A stretch of DNA of 64,000 nt from Kitasatospora sp. SolWspMP-SS2h (GCF_003259315.1 NZ_QLLT01000025.1:37780-101779); one strand, 5' to 3'. Positions 18,254 to 26,973 are shown, numbered from the stretch's first letter. A program made the numbers and translations. Notes: generated by a model from the sequence alone, not told the origin.

Positions 18254-19252
18254 GTGCTCGTGTATCTCGTCAGGCGACTGCTCAACGTCGCCTTCATGCT
18301 GTTGGTGGTCGCCGCGGTGACCTTCGGCATCTTCTTCATGGTGCCGAAGCTCACCGGGACCGACCCCGCGATGCTCTACGTGGGCAAGATCGCGGACAAG
18401 GCGGCGGTCGAGGGCATCCGCCACAAGATGGGCCTCGACAAGTCGATCATCGAACAGTTCTGGCTCTTCCTGCGCGGGGTGTTCGCCGGCCGCGACTTCA
18501 ACGCCGGCACCGACCTGACCCACTGCGCTGCCCCCTGCCTGGGCTACTCGTTCAAGACCGAGCAGGAGGTCTGGCCGCTCCTGCTCAACCGGGTCGGCGT
18601 CGACATCTCGCTCGCGGTCGGGGCCTCCGTGCTCTGGCTGGTGTTCGGCACCGCCACCGGCATCATCTCCGCGCTGCGCCGCGGCACCGCGCTGGACCGC
18701 GTCACCATGACCGTCGCGCTGGCCGGCGTCTCGCTGCCGATGTACTTCACCGGCCTGGTCGCGCTCGCGGTGTTCGTCAACCAGCTCGGCTGGTTCCCCA
18801 ACAACTACACCGACTTCGCGGACGACCCGGTCTCCTGGTTCCAGGGGCTGGTGCTGCCCTGGGTGACCCTGGCGTTCCTGTTCGCCGCGACCTACGCCCG
18901 GCTCAGCCGGGCCACCCTGCTGGACGTGCTGGGCGAGGACTACATCCGCACCGCGCGGGCCAAGGGCCTCCGGGAGCCGGTGGTCATCGGCAAGCACGCC
19001 ATGCGCTCCACGCTGACCCCGATCCTGACCATCTTCGGCATGGACCTCGGCGGCCTGCTCGGCGGCGCGGTGCTCACCGAGAAGACCTTCAACCTGCGCG
19101 GACTCGGCTACGAGGCGGTCACCTCGATCCAGTCCAGCGACCTCCCGGTGATCATGGGCGTGACCCTGTTCGCCGCGTTCTTCATCATCATGGCCAACCT
19201 CGCGGTTGACCTGCTGTACGCCGTCGTCGACCCCCGGGTGAGGCTGACATGA
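18254..19252 (+). CDS. Peptide ABC transporter permease (DppB/OppB type)
   Basis: Second inner-membrane permease subunit. The product is 332 aa from the GTG at 18254 (MLVYLVRRLLNVAFMLLVVAA), with the N-terminal helix, a long extracytoplasmic segment (about 35-105), and a BPD_transp_1 core. The core has the cytoplasmic loop GEDYIRTARAKGLREPVV and the end AVVDPRVRLT, typical of DppB. The extracytoplasmic segment contains CAAPC (18529-18543), which could form a disulfide. No clear ribosome site is visible because the hairpin runs up to the start. It overlaps the next gene by 4 nt (ATGA). Confidence 0.92.
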   Translation: MLVYLVRRLLNVAFMLLVVAAVTFGIFFMVPKLTGTDPAMLYVGKIADKAAVEGIRHKMGLDKSIIEQFWLFLRGVFAGRDFNAGTDLTHCAAPCLGYSFKTEQEVWPLLLNRVGVDISLAVGASVLWLVFGTATGIISALRRGTALDRVTMTVALAGVSLPMYFTGLVALAVFVNQLGWFPNNYTDFADDPVSWFQGLVLPWVTLAFLFAATYARLSRATLLDVLGEDYIRTARAKGLREPVVIGKHAMRSTLTPILTIFGMDLGGLLGGAVLTEKTFNLRGLGYEAVTSIQSSDLPVIMGVTLFAAFFIIMANLAVDLLYAVVDPRVRLT

Positions 19253-20295
19253 GCAACACCGACAAGCCTTTCCTGTCCGTCCGCGACCTGAAGGTGCACT
19301 TCCCCACCGACGACGGACTGGTCAAGTCCGTCAACGGGCTCAGCTTCGACCTGGAGCGCGGCAGGACGCTCGGCATCGTCGGCGAGTCCGGCTCCGGGAA
19401 GTCCGTCACCTCGCTGTCGATCATGGGCCTGCACCGCACCGGCACCAAGCGCGGCGCCCCGCGGATCACCGGCGAGATCTGGCTCGACGGCGAGGAGCTG
19501 GTCGCGGCCGGCCCCGAGCGGGTGCGCAAGCTGCGCGGCCAGAAGATGGCGATGATCTTCCAGGACCCGCTGACCGCGATGCACCCCTACTACACGGTCG
19601 GCGCCCAGATCGTCGAGGGCTACCGGGCCCACCACCCCGGCGCCTCCAAGAAGGAGGCCCGCACCCGGGCGGTCGAGATGCTCGACCGGGTCGGCATCCC
19701 GCAGCCCGACAAGCGGGTCGACAACTACCCGCACGAGTTCTCCGGCGGCATGCGCCAGCGCGCCATGATCGCGATGGCGCTGGTCAACGACCCCTCGCTG
19801 CTGATCGCCGACGAGCCGACCACCGCCCTCGACGTCACCGTCCAGGCGCAGATCCTCGACCTGATCCGCGACCTCCAGAAGGAGTTCGGCTCGGCGGTCG
19901 TCATCATCACCCACGACCTGGGCGTGGTCGCCGAACTCGCCGACGACATCCTGGTCATGTACGGCGGCAAGCCCGTCGAGCGCGGCCCCGCCGCCACCAT
20001 CTTCGAATCCCCCGAGCACCCCTACACCTGGGGCCTGCTCGGCTCGATGCCCCGCCTCGACCGGGAGCTCCAGGACCGGCTGATCCCGGTCAAGGGCACC
20101 CCGCCGAGCCTGATCAACGTGCCGTCCGGCTGCGCGTTCCACCCGCGCTGCCCGTACGCCGAGCTCACCGGCGGCCGCTCGTTCACCGAGGTGCCCGTGC
20201 TCGCCGAGGCCGCGCCCCGGCACCACGCCGCCTGCCACCTGCCGATCGCCGAACGCCACCGGATCTTCGCCGAAGAGATCGCGCCCCGGCTGTGA
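19249..20295 (+). CDS. Peptide ABC transporter ATP-binding protein (DppD/OppD type)
   Basis: Cytoplasmic ATPase energising peptide uptake. The product is 348 aa and starts in an ATGA overlap with dppB-like, so the two are translationally coupled. Walker A is GESGSGKS (about residues 45-52), the ABC signature is FSGGMRQR, Walker B is LLIADEPTTALDVT and the H-loop is ITHD. The C-terminal oligopeptide-transporter domain has the Cys-rich PSGCAFHPRCPYAE segment and a later HHAACHLP, which in this family can bind an iron-sulfur cluster. Confidence 0.94.
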   Translation: MSNTDKPFLSVRDLKVHFPTDDGLVKSVNGLSFDLERGRTLGIVGESGSGKSVTSLSIMGLHRTGTKRGAPRITGEIWLDGEELVAAGPERVRKLRGQKMAMIFQDPLTAMHPYYTVGAQIVEGYRAHHPGASKKEARTRAVEMLDRVGIPQPDKRVDNYPHEFSGGMRQRAMIAMALVNDPSLLIADEPTTALDVTVQAQILDLIRDLQKEFGSAVVIITHDLGVVAELADDILVMYGGKPVERGPAATIFESPEHPYTWGLLGSMPRLDRELQDRLIPVKGTPPSLINVPSGCAFHPRCPYAELTGGRSFTEVPVLAEAAPRHHAACHLPIAERHRIFAEEIAPRL

Positions 20296-20323
20296 GCACG
20301 TACCACCCATTTGGAGAGCAGCG

Positions 20324-21373
20324 ATGACGGACAGTCAGACGGCGGTGCCGCAGCTCGTGAAGGTGCCCGCCCAGGCGCCCGGGCCCGACCGCGAACCCCT
20401 GCTGAGGGTCACCGGACTGACCCGGCACTTCCCGGTCACCAAGGGCCTGCTGAAGCGCCAGGTCGGCGCGGTGCGGGCGGTCGACGGCATCGACTTCGCG
20501 GTCAACGCGGGCGAGACGCTCGGCGTGGTCGGCGAGTCCGGCTGCGGCAAGTCCACCATGGGACGCCTGGTCACCCGGCTCGACGAACCCACCGGCGGAA
20601 AGATCGAGTTCGAGGGCGCCGACATCACCCACCTGGGCGTCGCGGCGATGCGGCCGTACCGGCGCGACATCCAGATGATCTTCCAGGACCCGTACTCCTC
20701 GCTGAACCCCCGGCACACCATCGGCACCATCGTCGGCGCGCCCTTCCACCTCCAGAAGGTCAAGACCGAACACGGCGTCAAGCGGGCCGTCCAGGACCTG
20801 CTGGAGCTCTGCGGCCTCAGCCCCGAGCACTACAACCGCTACCCGCACGAGTTCTCCGGCGGCCAGCGCCAGCGCATCGGCATCGCCCGCGCCCTGGCCC
20901 TGCGCCCGAAGATGATCGTGGCCGACGAGCCGGTCTCCGCGCTGGACGTCTCGATCCAGGCCCAGGTGGTCAACCTGCTGGACGACCTCCAGAAGGAACT
21001 CGGCCTCACCTACCTGATCATCGCGCACGACCTCTCGGTCGTCCGGCACGTCTCCGACCGGGTCGCCGTCATGTACCTCGGCAAGGTGGTGGAGATCGCC
21101 GACCGGGACGCCCTGTACTCCCGGCCGATGCACCCCTACACCAACGCCCTGATGTCCGCGGTGCCGGTGCCCGACCCGCGCCGCAAGGAGCGCCGCGAGC
21201 GCATCCTGCTCACCGGCGACGTCCCCTCCCCGCTCAACCCGCCCTCCGGCTGCCGCTTCCGCACCCGCTGCTGGAAGGCCCAGGACGTCTGCGCGAGCGA
21301 GGAACCGCCGCTGGCCGCGGTGGCGACCGGGCACCAGGTGGCCTGCCACTTCCCGGAGAACGCGGCCGAGTAG
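20324..21373 (+). CDS. Peptide ABC transporter ATP-binding protein (DppF/OppF type)
   Basis: Second ATPase of the importer, pairing with the DppD-like subunit. The product is 349 aa from the ATG at 20324 with GGAGAGCAGCG upstream. Walker A is GESGCGKST, the signature is FSGGQRQRIGIARAL, Walker B is MIVADEPVSALDVS and the H-loop is IAHDLS. The C-terminal Cys motif is SGCRFRTRCWKAQDVC with a later VACHFPE. It is the last gene of the five-gene transporter and lies 28 bp after its partner. The intergenic region beyond holds a G+C-rich inverted repeat (21398-21446) that may end the operon. Confidence 0.94.
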   Translation: MTDSQTAVPQLVKVPAQAPGPDREPLLRVTGLTRHFPVTKGLLKRQVGAVRAVDGIDFAVNAGETLGVVGESGCGKSTMGRLVTRLDEPTGGKIEFEGADITHLGVAAMRPYRRDIQMIFQDPYSSLNPRHTIGTIVGAPFHLQKVKTEHGVKRAVQDLLELCGLSPEHYNRYPHEFSGGQRQRIGIARALALRPKMIVADEPVSALDVSIQAQVVNLLDDLQKELGLTYLIIAHDLSVVRHVSDRVAVMYLGKVVEIADRDALYSRPMHPYTNALMSAVPVPDPRRKERRERILLTGDVPSPLNPPSGCRFRTRCWKAQDVCASEEPPLAAVATGHQVACHFPENAAE

Positions 21374-21494
21374 CGCCGCCCGACACCCTCCGGACCGCGG
21401 GGTCCGCCCGGGAGAGCCGACGCTCCCCCCGGACGGACCCCGCGGCCGTGCCCGGACCCGGGCCCTGACAGTGGCGGGTGGCAGGGTGGGGGCC

Positions 21495-22406
21495 ATGCTG
21501 GAGATCGCGGTCAGGGACCAGGACGACGTGGTGCGGGTGCGGGTGTCGGAGGACGAACTCGCCGACCTGGTGGCGGACACGGCGCACTGGCCGGGCGCCT
21601 TCCTGGTCCTCCAGCGCGTCCCCGACCTGCCGGACACCTACGCCCAGACCTGCCCGGAGGGCGGGGCCCTGACGGTCGAGTACCGGGACGGCGCGCCGTC
21701 GCGGCACTACCGGACGCGGGTGGCCGGGCCGGAGCGGGTCGCCGAACTGCTCACCGGCTGGGCCCGGCAGGACGCCGGCTGGGCGGCGGGCGAGGAGTGG
21801 GAGCGGATCGACTTCGGGCCCGACCCGGAGCCCGCGCCGCTGGAGCTGTCCGGGCAGGACGAGGAGGCCCTGGTCGCCGAGGTGCGGCGGCTGCTGGTCG
21901 GCGGGTACGCGACGCTGGACCTGGCGGCCGAGGCGGCGGAGGAGTTCCTGGCGAGCCGGGAGCACCGGCCGGTGAGCAGGGCCCAGGCCAGGCAGCTGGC
22001 CTACCGGATGTGGCTGGAGCGGGTCGCCGAGCAGCGCGCTTGGACGGGCGAGACCGACCCGGAGCGGCTGACCCGGGCGTTCGCGGCCCTGGAGGCGGCC
22101 GGGATCACCGCCCGGGAGGACTTCACCTGCTGCCGCAACTGCGGCAACGCCGAGATCGGCGCCGAGAACCCACGGGCCCGGGGCTTCGTCTACTTCCACT
22201 CCCAGGGCACCGCGGCGGTCGCCGGCGGCGGCGACCTGGCGCTGTACTACGGCGGCTTCGACGACTCCCCGGAGACCACCGCCGCCGTCGGCCGGGAGGT
22301 CGTCGCGGCGCTCCGGGCGGTCGGCCTGCGGACCGACTGGGACGGCGACCCGGGGCGGGCGGTCCGGGCGACCGGCCTGGACTGGCGGCGCCGGCTGGTG
22401 GGCTAG
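21495..22406 (+). CDS. DUF6891-like protein of unknown function
   Basis: A 303-aa product from the ATG at 21495 (a GTG at 21471 would add 8 residues). The N-terminal about 90 residues resemble an immunity/regulatory type fold (MLEIAVRDQDDVVRVRVSEDELADL). The C-terminal about 180 residues carry a Cys cluster FTCCRNCGNAEIG and a YYGGFDDSPETT segment that I associate with DUF6891. The Cys cluster could bind zinc. Function is unknown. The TAG stop is part of the CTAG target site of the MITE-like element that follows, so the insertion left the protein end unchanged. Confidence 0.6.
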   Translation: MLEIAVRDQDDVVRVRVSEDELADLVADTAHWPGAFLVLQRVPDLPDTYAQTCPEGGALTVEYRDGAPSRHYRTRVAGPERVAELLTGWARQDAGWAAGEEWERIDFGPDPEPAPLELSGQDEEALVAEVRRLLVGGYATLDLAAEAAEEFLASREHRPVSRAQARQLAYRMWLERVAEQRAWTGETDPERLTRAFAALEAAGITAREDFTCCRNCGNAEIGAENPRARGFVYFHSQGTAAVAGGGDLALYYGGFDDSPETTAAVGREVVAALRAVGLRTDWDGDPGRAVRATGLDWRRRLVG

Positions 22407-22569
22407 GGCCCGTCTTCACACCCCCGTCGCAGCCCCGCGGCGTCCGGTGCGTGCTCTCGGCGTGCCGGGTGGAAGGTCGCGTACTGGATGTCCTCGGCCT
22501 TTCGGCCGGTGCGGCGAGAGGGCGTGCCGGGCGTCGTGGGGCAGACGGGGGTGTGAAGACGGGCCCTAG
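22403..22569. mobile_element. MITE-like element, 167 bp, with CTAG flanks
   Basis: A perfect inverted repeat of about 25 bp (22404-22428 and 22544-22568, starting TAGGGCCCGTCTTCACA) bounds the element. The inner sequence continues as an imperfect inverted repeat, so the whole element can fold into one long hairpin. It is flanked on both sides by CTAG (22403-22406 and 22566-22569), which fits a 4-bp target duplication of the kind made by IS5-group transposases (YTAR target). It has no coding capacity. It could also act as a bidirectional terminator, but the length of the perfect terminal repeats favours a mobile origin. Confidence 0.65.
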
Positions 22570-22660
22570 GCCCGGTCCGGCCTCCGCAGGGCAGGCTGTC
22601 CTTCGTCCGGCGCAGCAGCCGGCCGGAGCTGTTGCCGGGGGCGGGCGCGGTGCCTTGACT

Positions 22661-22675
22661 GGGACGGAACGTCCC
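22661..22675. promoter_or_regulatory. GGGACG-GAA-CGTCCC palindrome
   Basis: A perfect 6-bp inverted repeat with a 3-bp spacer, 25 bp upstream of the ferritin-like gene and just after a TTGACT (22655-22660). It could be an operator for that gene or a short hairpin. No matching known regulator was recognised. Confidence 0.35.
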
Positions 22676-22700
22676 GGTTCCCGCGCGAGGGTAGGTCACC

Positions 22701-23480
22701 ATGCTGTCGGCCCGCAGTCTGTTCCAGGAGATCCACGACGACGACCAGGCGTTCCGGCTGTTCTGCTCGATCGCCGCGAAGGGCGAGGACCAGGGCGGCT
22801 GGGAGAACGGCCGGATCGCCCGGCTGGTGCCCGACCCGGAGCTGGCCCCCAAGGTGGCCCGGCACGGCGCGGACGAGGACAAGCACGGGCGGATCTTCAA
22901 GGCGCTGATGCACAAGCGCGGCCTGACCGAGCGGGACGTCCCGCACGACACCGACTACACGATGCTCCTGGAGCGGCAGGGCATCGGCCTGGCGCACGCC
23001 CGGCTGCGCCGGGACGAGCCGCTGACCGAGCGGGACGTCATCACGTACCTGGCGCACAGCCGGGTGACCGAGCAGCGCGCCGCCGAGCAGATGCTGATGC
23101 TGAAGCGGATCTTCGGCGACCACCCGGAGCTGGGCCGGGCGGTGCGGATGATCTCCCACGACGAGGACAACCACCTGGCGTTCTGCCACGAGGAGCTGCT
23201 GCGGCTGGCGTACCACGGGCACGGGCGGGCGATCCTGGACACCCTGCAGTCCACCGCCCGGGCGGAGATCCGCACCTACCGGGACGTCAGCCTGGCCGTG
23301 ATGGCGCACCTGGGGGAGCTGCTGCGCTGGCCGCGGGCGAAGTCGGCGGCGCTGGCGGCCGGCATCCACGCGGTGTACGGGTACGAACGGGCGGGCGGCT
23401 GGCGGCGGATGACCACGCTGCGGATGCCGGCCCGGCTGAACGCGCTGGGCGGTCCCGCGCCGCACGAGCAGTTCGCCTGA
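22701..23480 (+). CDS. Ferritin-like (diiron) domain protein
   Basis: A 259-aa all-helical protein with ferritin-like metal-site motifs: ADEDKHGRIF (about residue 53), VTEQRAAEQM (about 122) and SHDEDNHLAFC (about 152). The E/D-x-x-H pairs fit a dinuclear iron or manganese site in a four-helix bundle. Substrate and reaction are not known; related proteins are annotated only as ferritin-like. The ATG at 22701 follows GAGGGTAGGTCACC. It is followed after 30 bp by the TRIC-family gene in the same direction. The C-terminal region (about 200-259) is basic and may be membrane-peripheral. Confidence 0.75.
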   Translation: MLSARSLFQEIHDDDQAFRLFCSIAAKGEDQGGWENGRIARLVPDPELAPKVARHGADEDKHGRIFKALMHKRGLTERDVPHDTDYTMLLERQGIGLAHARLRRDEPLTERDVITYLAHSRVTEQRAAEQMLMLKRIFGDHPELGRAVRMISHDEDNHLAFCHEELLRLAYHGHGRAILDTLQSTARAEIRTYRDVSLAVMAHLGELLRWPRAKSAALAAGIHAVYGYERAGGWRRMTTLRMPARLNALGGPAPHEQFA

Positions 23481-23510
23481 CCGCCCGGGGGCCGGCCGCG
23501 GGGGGACGGC

Positions 23511-24185
23511 GTGCAGACTGACCAGGTGACGTCCGAGATCTTCCCGCACACCGTCCAGCAGGTCCTCGACCTGGTGGGCATCTTCGTGTTCGCGCTGTCC
23601 GGCGGCCTGATGGCCGTCCGCAAGAACATGGACATCTTCGGCATCTGCGTGCTGGCCGAGGCGACCGCGCTGGGCGGCGGCGTCCTGCGGGACCTGGTGA
23701 TCGGGGCGCTGCCGGTGGCCGCGTTCACCAGCTTCGGGTACTTCCCGACCCCGCTGGTGGCCGGGGTGGTGGTGTTCTTCCTGCACCCCGAGGTGGAGCG
23801 GATCAACCGGGCGGTGATGGTGCTGGACGCCGCGGGCCTGGGCCTGTTCTGCGTCACCGGCACCATCAAGGCGCACGCCTACGGGCTCGGCGCGGTCGCC
23901 TCGGTGGCCTGCGGCATGCTGACCGCCGCGGGCGGCGGCGTGATCCGCGACCTGCTGGCGATGGAGCCGCCCTCGCTGCTGCGCTGGGACCGCGAGATCT
24001 ACGCCGTCCCGGCGCTGGTCGGCTCCGCCGTGGTGGCGGCGCTGATCGGGATCGGGCAACTGACCCCGCTGAACGCCTCGCTGGCCGCGGTGGTCGCGTT
24101 CACCATGCGGATGCTGGCGCTCAGGTACGGCTGGCGCGCACCGCGTGCTTGGCACCGCAACGGTTCTCGCACCAGCGAGGAGTAG
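23511..24185 (+). CDS. TRIC / UPF0126 family membrane channel protein
   Basis: Integral membrane protein of 224 aa with two tandem PF03458 repeats (about residues 10-95 and 100-190). Each carries a GGG-x-x-RD motif (ALGGGVLRDLVIG and AAGGGVIRDLLA). Bacterial members form trimeric cation channels or are linked to glycine transport. About seven transmembrane segments are expected. The GTG at 23511 has GGGGGAC upstream. Its last 65 bp overlap the 3' end of the convergent IclR gene. The C-terminal tail RAPRAWHRNGSRTSEE is read from the overlap. Confidence 0.85.
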   Translation: MQTDQVTSEIFPHTVQQVLDLVGIFVFALSGGLMAVRKNMDIFGICVLAEATALGGGVLRDLVIGALPVAAFTSFGYFPTPLVAGVVVFFLHPEVERINRAVMVLDAAGLGLFCVTGTIKAHAYGLGAVASVACGMLTAAGGGVIRDLLAMEPPSLLRWDREIYAVPALVGSAVVAALIGIGQLTPLNASLAAVVAFTMRMLALRYGWRAPRAWHRNGSRTSEE

Positions 24186-24942
24186 GCGAGCCGCCGTACG
24201 CCAGCGAGATCGCCTCCACCGTGCACAGCAGCTCCGGCAGCAGCTTGCTCAGCTCGGTCACCGAGGCGATCCGGACCGGCGCGGAGATCGAGCAGGCGGC
24301 GATGGCGGTGCCCTCGGTGCCGGCGATCGGGGCGGCGATGCAGTTCACCGACTCCTGGTACTCGGCCTGGTCCACCGCCCAGCCGCGGCGGCGCACCTCG
24401 GACAGCTCGGCCCGGAACTCCTCCGGGCCGCGGATCGACTGCGGGGTGCGGGCCGGGAAGTCCACCTCGGCCAGGAACGCGGCCAGCTTCTCGCCCGGCA
24501 GGTCGGCCAGCAGCACCTTGCCCGCCGCGGTGGCCACCGCGGGCGCCCGCCGGCCGATCCGGCTGGCCTCGCCGAGCCAGCTGCGGCCGTGGTCCGGGTA
24601 CCTGGCCTCGACCTTGTCGAGGTACAGCACCTCGTCCTCCTCCAGCACCGACAGGTGCACGGTGTGCCCGTAGCGCTCGTTGAGCACCGCCAGGTACGGG
24701 GCGGCGACCTGCCGGATGTCGATGCCCTCCAGCGCCTGGTGGGCGAGCGCGAACAGCCGGCCGCCGAGGCGGTAGCGCTGGTCGGACTGCCGGTGCACGA
24801 AACCGTGCTCCTGCAGGGTGCGCAGCAGCCGCAGCGCGGTGGACTTGTGCACGCCGATCTTCGCGGCGGCCTGCTCCAGCGACGCCGGGCCCTCACCGAG
24901 CGACGCCAGGATGGTCAGCGCCCGGTCGACCGTCTGGGACAA
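24121..24942 (-). CDS. IclR family transcriptional regulator
   Basis: Homodimeric DNA-binding regulator controlled by a small molecule. The TTG at 24942 (MSQTVDRALTILASL) is preferred, with AGGGGAGAGG upstream, giving 273 aa; a GTG at 24960 adds six residues. The N-terminal winged helix has SLEQAAAKIGVHKSTALRLL, and the IclR effector domain (about 90-250) ends near ISLAYGG. About 22 further residues (SPTPRWCENRCGAKHAVRA...) come from the region overlapping the TRIC gene and are unusual for the family. The KdgR-type subgroup is possible. It is divergent from the cysteine desulfurase gene and may regulate itself or that region. Confidence 0.88.
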   Translation of the reverse strand: MSQTVDRALTILASLGEGPASLEQAAAKIGVHKSTALRLLRTLQEHGFVHRQSDQRYRLGGRLFALAHQALEGIDIRQVAAPYLAVLNERYGHTVHLSVLEEDEVLYLDKVEARYPDHGRSWLGEASRIGRRAPAVATAAGKVLLADLPGEKLAAFLAEVDFPARTPQSIRGPEEFRAELSEVRRRGWAVDQAEYQESVNCIAAPIAGTEGTAIAACSISAPVRIASVTELSKLLPELLCTVEAISLAYGGSPTPRWCENRCGAKHAVRASRT

Positions 24943-25031
24943 CGGCCTCTCCCCTCTCACAGCACCGTGGCCGGAAGGGTAACGGCGCGTTGCAGAGGGT
25001 GCAATGGCCAAATCGTGACTCTGCGGCCGCC

Positions 25032-25037
25032 TACACT
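25032..25037 (+). promoter_or_regulatory. -10 element (TACACT) of the desulfurase gene
   Basis: TACACT ends 10 nt before the ATG at 25048, so transcription should start within a few bases of the start codon and the mRNA would be nearly leaderless. There is no Shine-Dalgarno sequence, which agrees. Confidence 0.6.
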
Positions 25038-25047
25038 GGTTCCCGCT

Positions 25048-26229
25048 ATGGCTTACCTCGACCACGCCGCCACCACCCCGATGCTGCCCGAGTCGGTCGC
25101 CGCGATGACGGCGCAGTTCGGCGCCGTCGGCAACGCCTCCTCGCTGCACGCCGCCGGGCGGCGCGCCCGCCGGGTGGTCGAGGAGTCCCGGGAGTCGCTC
25201 GGCGAGTCGCTGGGCGCCCGCCCCAGCGAGATCGTGTTCACCGGGGGCGGCACCGAGTCCGACAACCTGGCGGTCAAGGGCCTCTACTGGGCCCGGCGGG
25301 ACGCCGACCCGGCCCGCCGCCGGGTGCTCAGCAGCCCGGTCGAGCACCACGCGGTGCTGGACGCGGTGCACTGGCTGGCCGAGCACGAGGGCGCCGAGGT
25401 CGAGTACCTGCCGGTCGACGCGCTCGGCCGGGTGCACCCCGAGGCGCTGCGGGAGGCGATCGAGCGCGCCCCGGAGACGGTCGCGCTGGTCACCGTGATG
25501 TGGGCCAACAACGAGGTCGGCACCGTCCAGCCGATCCGCGAACTCGCCGCCGTCGCCGCCGAGTTCGAGGTGCCGATGCACTCCGACGCGGTGCAGGCGC
25601 TGGGCCAGGTGCCGGTCTCCTTCGCGGACTCCGGGCTGACCGCGCTCACCGTCACCGGCCACAAGGTCGGCGGCCCGTACGGGGTCGGCGCGCTGCTGCT
25701 GGCCCGCTCCGCCAAGCCCGTCCCGCTGTTGCACGGCGGCGGCCAGGAGCGCGACGTCCGCTCCGGGACGCTGGACGTGCCCGGTGCCGCCGGGTTCGCG
25801 GTGGCCGCCGGGCTGGCCGTCGAGCGGCAGCCCGGGTACGCGGCCGCGACCGGCGCGCTGCGCGACGAACTGCTGGCCGTGGTCCGCTCGGCCGCGCCGG
25901 ACGCGGTGCTCAACGGCGACCCGGGCGCGGACGGGCGGCTGCCCGCCAACGCGCACTTCTCCTTCCCCGGCTGCGAGGGCGACGCGCTGCTGATGCTGCT
26001 GGACGCGGCCGGCGTGGAGTGCTCCACCGGCTCGGCCTGCTCGGCCGGCGTCCCGCAGCCCAGCCACGTGCTGCTGGCGATGGGCGTCGACCCGGACCTG
26101 GCCCGCGCCTCGCTGCGCTTCTCGCTCGGGCACACCTCCACCGCCGCGGACGTGGCGGCGCTGGCCGCCGCGCTGCCCGGCGCGGTGGAGCGGGCCCGGC
26201 GGGCCGGGCTGGTGCGCGCCGCGCGCTGA
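25048..26229 (+). CDS. Cysteine desulfurase (IscS/NifS type)
   Basis: PLP enzyme that removes sulfur from cysteine to form a persulfide for iron-sulfur clusters or tRNA thiolation. The product is 393 aa from the ATG at 25048. The N-terminus is MAYLDHAATTPML, the PLP lysine is in TVTGHKVGGPYGVGAL, and the persulfide Cys lies in ECSTGSACSAGVPQPSH. The other hallmark, WANNEVGTVQPI, is present. The tRNA 2-thiouridylase gene mnmA is 2.2 kb downstream in the same direction, so sulfur delivery to MnmA is the likely main role. The iscS name is not assigned because several paralogues exist in actinobacteria. Confidence 0.93.
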   Translation: MAYLDHAATTPMLPESVAAMTAQFGAVGNASSLHAAGRRARRVVEESRESLGESLGARPSEIVFTGGGTESDNLAVKGLYWARRDADPARRRVLSSPVEHHAVLDAVHWLAEHEGAEVEYLPVDALGRVHPEALREAIERAPETVALVTVMWANNEVGTVQPIRELAAVAAEFEVPMHSDAVQALGQVPVSFADSGLTALTVTGHKVGGPYGVGALLLARSAKPVPLLHGGGQERDVRSGTLDVPGAAGFAVAAGLAVERQPGYAAATGALRDELLAVVRSAAPDAVLNGDPGADGRLPANAHFSFPGCEGDALLMLLDAAGVECSTGSACSAGVPQPSHVLLAMGVDPDLARASLRFSLGHTSTAADVAALAAALPGAVERARRAGLVRAAR

Positions 26230-26339
26230 GCGGGCCGTCCGCCGGGCGGGTCATCTGCCGGGTGGGTCGTCCGGGCGGGGCGTTTAGGTTGGATTCCGTT
26301 CGCGACGGGACCTTCTGCTTCGGGACGTACGCTGGGGGT

Positions 26340-26831
26340 ATGAACGCACCCCTGCCCGAGCGCACCGTCCGTGACCTCACCGGGCTGCTGGCCCAGGCCG
26401 CGCACGCCATGAACACCCGCCTGTCGCTGGCCCTGGCCGAGATCGACAGCTCCCCGCGCAAGCACTGCGTGCTGCTGCACGCCATGGAGGCCGAGCGCAC
26501 CCAGTCTCAGCTGGCCGCGATCGCCGGGCTGGACAAGACCACCATGGTGGTCACCGCCGACGAGCTGGAGCGGGACGGCCTGGCCGAGCGCCACCCGTCC
26601 GCGACCGACCGGCGGGTGAAGGTCATCCGGGTCACCCCCGCGGGCGCGGAGCTGGTGCGGCGCGGCGAGGTGATCGTCGACCGGGTGCACGGGGAGGCGC
26701 TGGGCGAGCTGTCGGCGGGGGAGCGGCAGGTCTTCGTGGACGCGCTGGACCGGCTCCAGCAGACGGCGGAGTTCCCGATGGTCGGCGAGGGCGGCGTGGT
26801 GCGCCGACCGCGGCGGTCCCGCCAGGGGTAG
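26340..26831 (+). CDS. MarR family transcriptional regulator
   Basis: Winged-helix dimer regulator of 163 aa from the ATG at 26340 (GGGGGT just upstream). The core has RTQSQLAAIAGLDKTTMVVTADELERDGLAERHPSATDRRVKVI-type segments: recognition helix at TTMVVTADELE and wing at DRRVKVIRVT. It lies directly upstream of an MFS efflux gene in the same orientation, the classic arrangement in which the MarR protein represses the exporter until a phenolic or drug ligand binds. TACGCT (26327-26332) may be its -10 element. A C-terminal basic tail, VVRRPRRSRQG, is present. Confidence 0.88.
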   Translation: MNAPLPERTVRDLTGLLAQAAHAMNTRLSLALAEIDSSPRKHCVLLHAMEAERTQSQLAAIAGLDKTTMVVTADELERDGLAERHPSATDRRVKVIRVTPAGAELVRRGEVIVDRVHGEALGELSAGERQVFVDALDRLQQTAEFPMVGEGGVVRRPRRSRQG

Positions 26832-26973
26832 GGCGGGAGTTGGAAGCAGGTCGGGGCCCTGGGGAGTCGCCCGCAGAGCACGTTCCGTTCTGGATCGTCT
26901 ATTACAAAACTATCTGCTACGGTCTCTCTTGTTGGGGGAGCGCGCCCGCGCGTCCCCGGGAGGGAGAAGACCC

